NCBI GenBank assembly: GCA_012512335.1
Contig: JAAZEK010000469.1
Location: 1-6,222, forward strand
From: Clostridiales bacterium
GTDB lineage: Bacteria > Bacillota > Clostridia > Caldicoprobacterales > DTU083
Reading direction: 5' to 3'
DNA: 6,222 bases
Of the stretch, positions 1-5,516 are shown piece after piece. Under the pieces are notes generated by a model. That model had not been told where the DNA came from. It ran no database searches and saw only the letters and a program-made list of their open reading frames with translations. Position 1 is the first letter of the stretch. Each line of letters starts with the position of its first letter. Made by a program: the position numbers and the translations under genes.

Positions 1-31
1 ATTATTGTTTCATCTAACCATTCCTGACTTA

Positions 32-112
32 TTAGATTTTGTTCACGATTATATTGCCGTTTGTTACAACTGCCTTAATGTTTACATCGTCGTCAAAGAT
101 TACAAGGTTGGC
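32..112 (-). CDS. C-terminal fragment of a NagA-like amidohydrolase (N-acetylglucosamine-6-phosphate deacetylase), partial
   Basis: Read on the minus strand, this stretch ends in a TAA stop (32-34) and translates to about 26 residues. They contain the stretch LVIFDDDVNIKAVV followed by TNGNIIV. This matches the usual end of NagA-type metal-dependent amidohydrolases, where a 'DADLVIFD-D-N-V-NG-I' strand closes the small beta-sandwich domain. The full enzyme would remove the acetyl group from N-acetylglucosamine-6-phosphate in the cytoplasm. Catalytic residues would lie upstream and are absent. The minus frame stays open to about 250, but beyond about 112 it is the antisense of rplC and carries no amidohydrolase features, so the true gene is lost at the junction. 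The family call rests on a short C-terminal motif. Another amidohydrolase (dihydroorotase- or adenine-deaminase-like) is possible. Confidence 0.5.
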   Translation of the reverse strand, partial: ANLVIFDDDVNIKAVVTNGNIIVNKI

Positions 113-460
113 AGCGAGCTTAAAGCTGATATGTTTGCAGCGGGAGACAAAATAGACGTAAGTGGCACCAGCAAGGGAAAAGGTTTTGCTGGTACAATTA
201 AAAGATGGAATCAGCATAGAGGGCCAATGTCTCACGGTTCTAGATACCATCGTCGTCCTGGATCTTTAGGGCCTAGCGCTACCCCTGGACGAGTATTAAG
301 GACAAAAAAGCTACCAGGACGCATGGGCTTTGAAAGAGTAACTGTTGCTAATCTGGAAGTTGTAAAGGTAGACGCAGAACGCAACCTGCTTTTAATTAAG
401 GGAGCGATACCAGGTAGTAAGGGAACCTTGCTTACAATTAAGGAAACCGTAAAGAATTAG
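98..460 (+). CDS. rplC: 50S ribosomal protein L3, 5'-truncated (C-terminal ~120 residues)
   Basis: L3 binds 23S rRNA early in large-subunit assembly and reaches towards the peptidyl-transferase centre. About 120 residues are recognisable, beginning DYKVGSELKADMF. They include the family signature (GTSKGKGFAGTIKRW, residues 23-37 of this fragment), the central loop GPMSHGSRYHRRPGS that points to the catalytic centre, KLPGRMG, and the C-terminal strand VDAERNLLLIKG. Bacterial L3 is about 210 residues, so roughly 90 N-terminal residues are missing. Upstream, the same frame stays open to an ATG at base 5, but that 31-residue leader has no resemblance to L3 and is antisense to an amidohydrolase tail. 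It has no room for a ribosome binding site. As it stands this copy should not make functional L3. It is followed by rplD 31 bases later, the normal operon order. Confidence 0.9.
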   Translation, partial: DYKVGSELKADMFAAGDKIDVSGTSKGKGFAGTIKRWNQHRGPMSHGSRYHRRPGSLGPSATPGRVLRTKKLPGRMGFERVTVANLEVVKVDAERNLLLIKGAIPGSKGTLLTIKETVKN

Positions 461-491
461 TTCAAAAGTAAGACGGAAAGGAGGTCAGGCT

Positions 492-1115
492 ATGCCTAAA
501 GTAGCTTTATATAACATGGAAGGTGCATCTGTAGGCGAAATCGAGTTAAAGGACGAAGTGTTCGGAATACCGGTGAATAAAGATGCGCTATATCAGGTAA
601 CAAAAATGCAGCTGGCCAACAAAAGACAAGGCACCCAGTCTACTTTGACCAGAGCAGAGGTCAGAGGAGGCGGCGCAAAGCCTTGGAGGCAAAAAGGCAC
701 AGGCCGTGCACGTCACGGTAGCACACGCTCACCTATATGGATAAAGGGTGGAGTAACATTTGCCCCTAAACCAAGAGATTATAGCTATACCCTTCCTAAA
801 AAATTGAGAAGACTTGCATTGAAAAGTGCTCTCAGTTCAAAAGTGGAAGAGAATAATATTACCGTTATGGACTCCCTGGCTCTACCAGAGGCCAAAACGA
901 GAGAAATGGTTAGTTTGCTGAAAAATTTGAAAGTGGAGAGCAAAGCACTAGTTGTTATTCCTGGCAAAGATGAGACAGTTGAGCGAGCTACTCGTAACCT
1001 GCCAAATGTGAAACTGGCCTTTGTTAACACTATTAATGTACTGGACATTCTGAATTATGATCGTTTCATAATTACTCAGGATGCAGCACGCCTTGTCGAG
1101 GAGGTGTATGGTTAA
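492..1115 (+). CDS. rplD: 50S ribosomal protein L4
   Basis: L4 binds 23S rRNA and sends a long loop into the nascent-peptide exit tunnel, where it forms part of the constriction with L22. The 207-residue length is typical. The tunnel loop is visible at residues about 45-95, with the conserved GGGAKPWRQKGTGRARHGS stretch at 60-78. The globular alpha/beta part follows, ending in the family-typical NVLDILNYDRFIIT and a terminal LVEEVYG. The ATG at 492 has a strong AAAGGAGGT ribosome binding site at 477-485. Its stop codon overlaps the rplW start by one base (TAATG), suggesting translational coupling. In E. coli L4 also represses its own operon through the S10 leader, but that leader is outside the window. 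No tunnel-loop anomaly that would suggest macrolide resistance was recognised by eye. Confidence 0.98.
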   Translation: MPKVALYNMEGASVGEIELKDEVFGIPVNKDALYQVTKMQLANKRQGTQSTLTRAEVRGGGAKPWRQKGTGRARHGSTRSPIWIKGGVTFAPKPRDYSYTLPKKLRRLALKSALSSKVEENNITVMDSLALPEAKTREMVSLLKNLKVESKALVVIPGKDETVERATRNLPNVKLAFVNTINVLDILNYDRFIITQDAARLVEEVYG

Positions 1116-1411
1116 TGAAAGATCCACATGATATCATTATTAAACCCGTACTCAGTGAAAAGAGTTATGATGAAATGCCGGACAAAAAATATACCTTTCT
1201 CGTAGACCCAAGGGCCAACAAGACTGAGATCAAAAATGCTGTTGAGGCCATCTTCGGTGTCAAGGTACAAAGTGTAAACACACTTCGCCAGCAAGGCAAG
1301 TTGAAGAGAGTAGGCGTACACACCGGCAGAAAGCCATCCTTCAAAAAAGCCTATGTAAAGCTGACGGCTGAGAGTAAGGATATCGAATTCTTCGAAGGAA
1401 TGGCACAATAA
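1115..1411 (+). CDS. rplW: 50S ribosomal protein L23
   Basis: L23 sits at the rim of the polypeptide exit tunnel and is the main docking site for trigger factor and the signal recognition particle. The 98 residues match the family length. The start (IIIKPVLSEKSY, residues 7-18) carries the acidic docking residue region. The signature GKLKRVGVHTGRKPSFKKAYVKL occupies residues 61-83, and the expected IEFFEG lies near the end. The ATG overlaps the last base of the rplD stop. Its ribosome binding site GAGGAGGT (1098-1105) lies inside the end of rplD. The rplB ribosome binding site begins at its stop codon, so translation of the three genes is tightly linked. Confidence 0.98.
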   Translation: MKDPHDIIIKPVLSEKSYDEMPDKKYTFLVDPRANKTEIKNAVEAIFGVKVQSVNTLRQQGKLKRVGVHTGRKPSFKKAYVKLTAESKDIEFFEGMAQ

Positions 1412-1425
1412 GGAGGTTAAAGAAA

Positions 1426-2259
1426 ATGGCGATTAAAAAGTATAAACCCACCTCCCCTGCCAGACGGCATATGACCGTTTCTGCCTTTGAAGAAGTCACC
1501 AAGAAGGAACCGGAAAAGTCTCTTTTGGTAAGTCTGAAGAGTAAAGCCGGCAGGAATGACGATGGACGGATTACAGTTCGTCATCAAGGTGGAGGAGTAA
1601 AGAGAAAATACCGCATTATAGACTTTAGACGTGACAAAGATGGAGTACCAGCTAAAGTTGCAGCAATCGAATATGATCCAAACCGTAGCGCAAATATTGC
1701 ATTATTACATTATGTAGATGGTGAAAAGCGATACATTATCAGTCCAAACGGCCTGAAGATTGGTCAAATGGTTGAATCTGGACCAGATTCCGATATTAAA
1801 GTTGGTAATGCACTTCCGTTGAGAAACATCCCTACAGGTACAGTAATTCATAACATTGAAGTTCGTGCCGGAAAGGGAGGACAGCTGGTTCGTTCAGCTG
1901 GTAATTCAGCGCAGCTTATGGCCAAAGAAGGCAATTACGTACAGGTTCGACTTCCCTCAGGAGAGGTTCGAATGATACGTGCAGAATGCAAAGCAACTAT
2001 CGGTCAGGTAGGTAATACAGACCACGAGAACATTACCATAGGAAAAGCAGGAAGAAAAAGACATATGGGCTTCCGTCCCACTGTTAGAGGTTCTGTTATG
2101 AATCCCAACGACCATCCACATGGTGGTGGCGAAGGACGGGCACCAATTGGAAGACCTTCACCTGTTACGCCTTGGGGCAAACCTACTTTAGGTTATAAGA
2201 CTCGTAAGAAAAAGAATGAATCTGATAAATACATTGTAAAGAGAAGAGACAGTAAATAG
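1426..2259 (+). CDS. rplB: 50S ribosomal protein L2
   Basis: L2 is a primary 23S rRNA binder needed for subunit association, tRNA binding and peptidyl-transferase activity. The 277 residues are full length. The N-terminal OB-fold-like RNA-binding domain (about 40-120) contains GRITVRHQGGGVKRKYR. The SH3-like domain (about 125-200) contains PTGTVIHNIE and GGQLVRSAG. The C-terminal extension carries DHPHGGGEGRAPIGR at 229-243. H230 corresponds to the conserved histidine (H229 in E. coli) implicated in peptidyl transfer. ATG 1426 follows AAGGAGGT at 1410-1417 with normal spacing. It lies 14 bases after rplW. Confidence 0.99.
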   Translation: MAIKKYKPTSPARRHMTVSAFEEVTKKEPEKSLLVSLKSKAGRNDDGRITVRHQGGGVKRKYRIIDFRRDKDGVPAKVAAIEYDPNRSANIALLHYVDGEKRYIISPNGLKIGQMVESGPDSDIKVGNALPLRNIPTGTVIHNIEVRAGKGGQLVRSAGNSAQLMAKEGNYVQVRLPSGEVRMIRAECKATIGQVGNTDHENITIGKAGRKRHMGFRPTVRGSVMNPNDHPHGGGEGRAPIGRPSPVTPWGKPTLGYKTRKKKNESDKYIVKRRDSK

Positions 2260-2288
2260 TATCTACAGAATCGAAAGGAGGCCCATAG

Positions 2289-2576
2289 ATGAGCCGGTCG
2301 GTCAAAAAAGGACCCTATACTCGCGTGGATCTTTTGAAAAAGATACAGGAATTAAATGATCAAGGGAAAAAGACAGTAGTAAAGACTTGGTCCAGAGAAT
2401 CAACCATTTTCCCTGAAATGGTAGGACACACTATCGCAGTACATGATGGAAGAAAACATGTTCCGATTTACATTACTGAAGAAATGGTTGGACATAAGCT
2501 GGGAGAATTTGCTCCCACCCGAACCTTCAGAGGTCATAGCGGACGTTCTGCGGAGAGGTCTACTGCATTGAAATAG
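2289..2576 (+). CDS. rpsS: 30S ribosomal protein S19
   Basis: S19 lies in the head of the small subunit, binds 16S rRNA with S13 and contacts 5S rRNA-side proteins through an intersubunit bridge. The 95 residues are canonical. They include the start SRSVKKGPY (2-10), TWSRESTIFPEMVGHTIAVH (33-52), and the signature HKLGEFAPTRTFRGHSG (69-85). The C-terminal tail is basic and flexible. ATG 2289 is preceded by AAAGGAGGC (2274-2282). The order L2-S19-L22-S3 is the universal S10 operon order. Confidence 0.99.
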   Translation: MSRSVKKGPYTRVDLLKKIQELNDQGKKTVVKTWSRESTIFPEMVGHTIAVHDGRKHVPIYITEEMVGHKLGEFAPTRTFRGHSGRSAERSTALK

Positions 2577-2593
2577 TCGAAGGAGGAATTAAA

Positions 2594-2983
2594 GTGGCAA
2601 CTAGGATTAAGGAAAAGGCAAAATTTCGCCAGGAAAACAAAGAAAAACGCCCTCATGCCACCGTCCGATATGTTCGAATATCTTCCAGAAAGGTCAAAAT
2701 AGTAATTGACTTAATTCGGGGGAAAAAGGTCGGAGAGGCGCTTTCCATATTGGAGTTTACTCCTAAGGCAGCAACGGAGCCGGTTGCCAAGCTTCTAAAG
2801 TCTGCCATGGCCAATGCGACGAACAACCTGGGACTGGACGTAGGCGATTTATATGTAGCCGAAGTTTATGCAAACCAGGGACCGACGCTAAAGAGGCTAA
2901 GAGCCAGAGCACAGGGCCGTGCTAATAGAATTCGTAAAAGAACCAGTCATATTGGCATAGTACTGGACGAGATAGAAGCATAA
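2594..2983 (+). CDS. rplV: 50S ribosomal protein L22, with N-terminal extension
   Basis: L22 binds all 23S rRNA domains. Its long beta-hairpin lines the exit tunnel opposite L4. The conserved body begins at about residue 21 (ATVRYVRISSRKVKIVIDLIR). The tunnel hairpin lies at about 93-118 (GPTLKRLRARAQGRANRIRKRTSHI), with no visible duplication or deletion of the kind known in macrolide-resistant mutants. The length, 129 residues, exceeds the usual 110-115. The excess is a lysine-, arginine- and glutamate-rich leader of about 18 residues (ATRIKEKAKFRQENKEKRP). The start is GTG 2594, supported by GAAGGAGG at 2579-2586 at proper spacing. No start codon near residue 20 has an equally good site, so the extension is probably translated. 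I recall similar leaders in some clostridial L22 proteins, but could not check this. Confidence 0.97.
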   Translation: MATRIKEKAKFRQENKEKRPHATVRYVRISSRKVKIVIDLIRGKKVGEALSILEFTPKAATEPVAKLLKSAMANATNNLGLDVGDLYVAEVYANQGPTLKRLRARAQGRANRIRKRTSHIGIVLDEIEA

Positions 2984-3005
2984 AAGTACAAGGAGGGATA
3001 ATTAA

Positions 3006-3671
3006 GTGGGCCAAAAAGTGAATCCCCATGGACTCAGAGTTGGAGTTATAAAGGATTGGGATGCAAAATGGTACGCATCCAAGAAAGAATTCTCAGATAA
3101 CCTAATTGAAGATGTAAAATTGCGTGAAATGCTTAAGAAGCAACTTTTTCATGCAGGTATCTCAAAAATAGAGATTGAAAGAGCAGCTAACCGTGTCAAA
3201 GTCAATATTTATACTGCAAAGCCTGGAATAGTTATTGGCAGAGGTGGCACTGGCGTAGATACTCTGAAAAAGGATATAGAGAAATTTACAAAAAAGACAG
3301 CTATTTTAAATATAGTAGAGGTTAAGTCACCCGATACGTCAGCCCAATTGGTAGCAGAAAACATTGCAGCTCAGTTAGAGCGTAGAATTTCATATCGTAG
3401 AGCTATGAAACAAGCAATGCAGCGTGCTATGAAAGCTGGAGCAAAAGGAATTAAGACCATGGCTGGCGGACGATTAGGCGGGGCTGATATAGCCAGAAGT
3501 GAAGGATACCACGAAGGTACCATACCGCTACAGACATTACGTGCTGATATCGATTACGGTTTTGCAGAAGCCAATACCACCTTCGGTAAGATTGGCGTAA
3601 AGGTATGGATATATAAAGGAGAGGTCCTTCCCAAAGCAAAGAACAGACCAGTTGCGGAAGGAGGAAATTAA
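3006..3671 (+). CDS. rpsC: 30S ribosomal protein S3
   Basis: S3 forms part of the mRNA entry channel on the small-subunit head and takes part in ribosomal helicase activity and decoding. The 221 residues are typical for Firmicutes. The start is MGQKVNPHGLRVG. A type II KH domain follows at about 38-108 with the RNA-binding loop GRGG at 78-81. A C-terminal alpha/beta domain with AGGRLGGADIARSE lies at 153-166. R131, R132 and K135 (in YRRAMKQA) coincide with the basic residues linked to helicase function in E. coli. The GTG start at 3006 follows AAGGAGGG (2990-2997). Its last codons overlap the rplP ribosome binding site. Confidence 0.99.
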   Translation: MGQKVNPHGLRVGVIKDWDAKWYASKKEFSDNLIEDVKLREMLKKQLFHAGISKIEIERAANRVKVNIYTAKPGIVIGRGGTGVDTLKKDIEKFTKKTAILNIVEVKSPDTSAQLVAENIAAQLERRISYRRAMKQAMQRAMKAGAKGIKTMAGGRLGGADIARSEGYHEGTIPLQTLRADIDYGFAEANTTFGKIGVKVWIYKGEVLPKAKNRPVAEGGN

Positions 3672-3672
3672 T

Positions 3673-4107
3673 ATGTTGATGCCGAAAAGAGTGAAACGCC
3701 GTAGGGTGTTCCGGGGTAGAATGACCGGGAAAGCACATCGCGGCAACACGGTTACTTACGGTCAATATGGACTGCAATCTTTGGATCCAAGCTGGATTAC
3801 TAGTAACCAGATAGAAGCAGCTCGTATAGCTATGACTCGTTCAATTAAGAGAGGCGGAAATGTTTGGATTAAGATTTTTCCTGACAAGCCGGTAACCGAA
3901 AAGCCCGCTGAAACTCGTATGGGTAGCGGAAAAGGTTCCCCTGAATACTGGGTAGCCGTAGTAAAGCCCGGCAGGATTCTTTTTGAAATTGCCGGTGTAT
4001 CCGAAGAAGAAGCCAAAGAAGCATTTCGGCTGGCAGCGCACAAGCTTCCGGTGAGAACCAAGTTTGTGACTAGAGAAGAATTGGGTGGTGAAGGTAGTGA
4101 AGGCTAA
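3673..4107 (+). CDS. rplP: 50S ribosomal protein L16
   Basis: L16 binds near the A-site tRNA elbow and is needed for late large-subunit assembly and peptidyl-transferase activity. The 144 residues equal the usual Firmicute length. The start MLMPKRVKRRRVFRGRMTG is the classic family start. Residues 81-88 (TRMGSGKG) form the loop that approaches the A-site, and KLPVRTKFV (124-132) closes the fold. ATG 3673 lies one base after the rpsC stop and 7 bases after AAGGAGGA (3658-3665). A longer reading from TTG 3652 would start upstream of that site and is not supported. The final 11 bases overlap rpmC. Confidence 0.98.
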   Translation: MLMPKRVKRRRVFRGRMTGKAHRGNTVTYGQYGLQSLDPSWITSNQIEAARIAMTRSIKRGGNVWIKIFPDKPVTEKPAETRMGSGKGSPEYWVAVVKPGRILFEIAGVSEEEAKEAFRLAAHKLPVRTKFVTREELGGEGSEG

Positions 4108-4300
4108 TCAATTTAGAGAGATGTCCCAAGATGAGCTTAATCAGAATCTAACCGAGTTCAAAAGTGAGCTGTTCAACCTTCGGTTCCAGTTAGCTACAGG
4201 CCAATTGGAGAATCCTATGCGGATTCGTGAAGTAAAGAAGAATATTGCTAGAGTTAAAACTATACTTCGGGAAAGAGAGCTGAAAGCCCTGGAGGCTTGA
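4097..4300 (+). CDS. rpmC: 50S ribosomal protein L29
   Basis: L29 is a small two-helix hairpin protein next to L23 at the tunnel exit, where targeting factors dock. From GTG 4097 it is 67 residues, the normal length. The start KANQFREMSQDEL matches the usual 'MKAKELREM' start. ELFNLRFQLATGQLENPMRI (24-43) is the family core, followed by the second helix IARVKTILRERELKA. Upstream in-frame GTGs at 4085 and 4088 would add four or three residues, but they lie inside the likely ribosome binding site GGGTGG (4083-4088). The gene therefore overlaps rplP by 11 bases, which points to coupled translation. Confidence 0.95.
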   Translation: MKANQFREMSQDELNQNLTEFKSELFNLRFQLATGQLENPMRIREVKKNIARVKTILRERELKALEA

Positions 4301-4319
4301 CGGAAAAGGAGGAATATTC

Positions 4320-4583
4320 GTGGCCGATGAAACAAGAGGCAATCGAAAAGTTCGTATTGGCAAAGTAGTAAGTAATAAAATGGATAAAACCATCGTTGTT
4401 GCCATTGAAACCAAAGTAAAGCACGGTTTATACGGAAAATATATAAAACAAACCACAAAGCTAAAAGCGCATGACGAAGAGAACATCTGTCAGATCGGTG
4501 ATCGTGTAAGGGTCATGGAAACCAGGCCTTTAAGTAGCGATAAAAACTGGCGTTTGGTGTCCGTCATAGAGAAAGCGGAGTAA
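4320..4583 (+). CDS. rpsQ: 30S ribosomal protein S17
   Basis: S17 is a primary 16S rRNA-binding protein of the 5' domain with an OB fold. The 87 residues are typical. They show RKVRIGKVVSNKMDKTIVV (9-27), HGLYGKYIK (35-43), KAHDEEN (49-55) and the signature GDRVRVMETRPLSSDKNWRLV (60-80). The start is GTG 4320 with AAGGAGG at 4306-4312. It lies 19 bases after rpmC. It is the last gene of the classical S10 operon, and the repeat array starts directly at its stop codon. Confidence 0.98.
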   Translation: MADETRGNRKVRIGKVVSNKMDKTIVVAIETKVKHGLYGKYIKQTTKLKAHDEENICQIGDRVRVMETRPLSSDKNWRLVSVIEKAE

Positions 4584-4746
4584 GCTTTGGGACATTTCTA
4601 ATAAGGATAACTTGCAAAGCAGAAAGTCGCCGTAGCGTTGGGGTCATTTCTCAACAAGGAAGACCTGCAAAGCGTAGAAGTGTCGCTATAAGTTTGGGGA
4701 CATTTCTCAACAAGGATGACCTGCAAAGCAGAGAAGTGTCGCCGCA
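4584..4746 (+). repeat. three imperfect tandem copies of a 51-56 base hairpin-forming repeat
   Basis: The rpsQ-rplN gap holds three consecutive units: 4584-4634 (51 bases), 4635-4690 (56) and 4691-4746 (56). Units 2 and 3 agree at 46 of 56 positions by my hand alignment. The differences are mostly at the ends, and only 4 fall in the 49-base core from TTGGGG to GTGTCGC. Unit 1 is more diverged and shorter. Each unit contains a GACATTTCT-like left arm, an invariant TGCAAAGC in the middle and an AGAAG(T)GTC-like right arm, so each can fold into a stem-loop. The remaining 22 bases before rplN carry its ribosome binding site. The repeats could be a small dispersed palindromic element (REP- or MITE-like) that arrived and duplicated locally. 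No transposase or target duplication is visible. Confidence 0.85.
4697..4743 (+). other. predicted stem-loop in repeat unit 3
   Basis: GACATTTCTC (4699-4708) pairs with GAGAAGTGTC (4731-4740) over ten positions with a single G-U pair. A flanking GG (4697-4698) can pair with CC (4742-4743) around one bulged G. The 22-base loop can form a small TGC/GCA inner hairpin. The matching arms in unit 2 (4643-4652 with 4676-4684) pair with one internal mismatch. Those in unit 1 (4591-4599 with 4621-4628) pair with one bulged A. There is no run of T after the stem, so it does not look like an intrinsic terminator. The structure would lie in the operon mRNA 26 bases before the rplN start. Confidence 0.7.
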
Positions 4747-4753
4747 CATTGTG

Positions 4754-4762
4754 AAAGGAGGG
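4754..4762 (+). promoter_or_regulatory. ribosome binding site deciding the rplN start
   Basis: AAAGGAGGG lies six bases before ATG 4769. It fixes the start of rplN there, rather than at the in-frame TTG 4694 inside the third repeat unit. Confidence 0.9.
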
Positions 4763-4768
4763 TACAGA

Positions 4769-5137
4769 ATGATCCAAACAGAAAGCCGACTTAGAGTAGC
4801 TGATAATACTGGAGCAAAAGAAATTTATTGCATTAAGGTTTTAGGCGGCTCAGGTAGAAAATATGGCAACATAGGCGATGTCATTGTTGCATCAGTAAAA
4901 AGTGCAACACCCGGCGGTGTTGTGAAAAAAGGCGAAGTTGTTAAAGCAGTCATTGTTCGAACAAGGAAAGGTATTTCCAGAACTGATGGTTCGACAATTA
5001 ATTTTGATGACAATGCTGCAGTTATTATAAATGATCAAAGACAACCTAGGGGTACCCGTATCTTTGGCCCGATTGCCAGAGAGCTGAGAGAAAAGGATTA
5101 CATGAAAATCATTTCTCTAGCCCCAGAAGTACTATAA
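4769..5137 (+). CDS. rplN: 50S ribosomal protein L14
   Basis: L14 binds 23S rRNA at the subunit interface, forms an intersubunit bridge with 16S rRNA and is the target of the silencing factor RsfS. From ATG 4769 it is 122 residues, the standard bacterial length. It starts MIQTESRLRVADNTGAKE. The family signature runs from about A60 to I86 (AVIVRTRKGISRTDG, then INFDDNAAVI), and the end is RGTRIFGPIARELR with YMKIISLAPEVL. The start was chosen by homology and ribosome binding site. A frame-open extension upstream encodes translated repeat DNA, not L14. It is the first gene of the spc part, separated here from rpsQ by the repeat array. Confidence 0.98.
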   Translation: MIQTESRLRVADNTGAKEIYCIKVLGGSGRKYGNIGDVIVASVKSATPGGVVKKGEVVKAVIVRTRKGISRTDGSTINFDDNAAVIINDQRQPRGTRIFGPIARELREKDYMKIISLAPEVL

Positions 5138-5145
5138 GAGGAGGT
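5137..5145 (+). promoter_or_regulatory. ribosome binding site deciding the rplX start
   Basis: AGAGGAGGT begins on the last base of the rplN stop codon. The GTG at 5144 overlaps it and so cannot be the start. The next in-frame GTG at 5153 lies seven bases downstream and fits best. GTG 5156 is the alternative. Confidence 0.8.
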
Positions 5146-5152
5146 GGCTACT

Positions 5153-5488
5153 GTGGTGAACGTACCCAGAAAATTACACGTTAAAAAAGGAGATACCGTA
5201 GAAATCATCTCCGGTAAGAATAGATCCAAGCGAGGCAAAGTACTTGCTGTATCACCAAAAAAGGGTAAAATTATTGTTGAAGGAGTCAACATCCTGATAA
5301 AGCATCAAAAACCTAGAGGTGCCAATCAACAGGGTGGTATCATAAAACAGGAAGGCCCCATCTATTCCTCCAAGGCCATGCTTGTATGCAAAAAATGCAA
5401 CAATCGCACTCGAGTAGGATATCAAATATTGGAGGACAAGACAAAGGTCAGAGTCTGCAAGGTTTGCAAAGAAGTCATCAGTGACTAA
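5153..5488 (+). CDS. rplX: 50S ribosomal protein L24
   Basis: L24 is an assembly-initiating 23S rRNA-binding protein near the tunnel exit. From GTG 5153 it has 111 residues, close to the usual 100-110. The N-terminal KOW/SH3-like domain is KLHVKKGDTVEIISGKNRSKRGKV (7-30). VEGVNILIKHQKP (42-54) is a conserved family block. A four-cysteine cluster, C79-x2-C82 and C102-x2-C105 (MLVCKKCN and VCKVCK), is the 'C+' zinc-ribbon-like form seen in many bacterial L24 proteins, so this copy may bind zinc. The start could also be GTG 5156, which would remove one residue. Confidence 0.96.
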   Translation: MVNVPRKLHVKKGDTVEIISGKNRSKRGKVLAVSPKKGKIIVEGVNILIKHQKPRGANQQGGIIKQEGPIYSSKAMLVCKKCNNRTRVGYQILEDKTKVRVCKVCKEVISD

Positions 5489-5500
5489 GTTCTTCTTTGA

Positions 5501-5508
5501 AGGGAGGT
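5501..5508 (+). promoter_or_regulatory. ribosome binding site supporting the TTG start of rplE
   Basis: AGGGAGGT lies eight bases before TTG 5517. No ATG or GTG lies at a suitable distance, and the L5 homology begins at the next codons, so the rare TTG start is well supported. Confidence 0.85.
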
Positions 5509-5516
5509 AAAAAGAT

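Noticed and set aside
5..97. N-terminal part of the open frame leading into rplC, read as the true start of L3
   Set aside because: Its 31 residues do not resemble the L3 N-terminus (expected to contain a GKKxGMTQ-like motif). It has no ribosome binding site and is antisense to a better-supported amidohydrolase tail.
113..250. Minus-strand open frame continuing from the NagA-like tail
   Set aside because: It is the antisense of well-conserved L3 codons and shows no amidohydrolase features. It is an accidental continuation past the junction.
3451..3777. Long minus-strand open frames opposite rpsC/rplP and similar ones opposite rplD, rplW, rpmC, rplN, rplX and rplE
   Set aside because: All lie antisense to clearly conserved ribosomal-protein genes and resemble no known protein. 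They are shadow frames.
4687..4692. TATAAG as a -10 box for a separate spc promoter
   Set aside because: No convincing -35 hexamer lies about 17 bases upstream, and the match falls in the variable end of a repeat unit. Weak evidence only.
4584..4746. CRISPR array or intrinsic terminator
   Set aside because: The units adjoin each other without unique spacers, and no T-run follows any stem. There are no cas genes and no end of the operon here.
4694..4768. Upstream TTG start extending L14 by 25 residues
   Set aside because: It would translate repeat DNA. The standard 122-residue L14 starts at ATG 4769 behind AAAGGAGGG.
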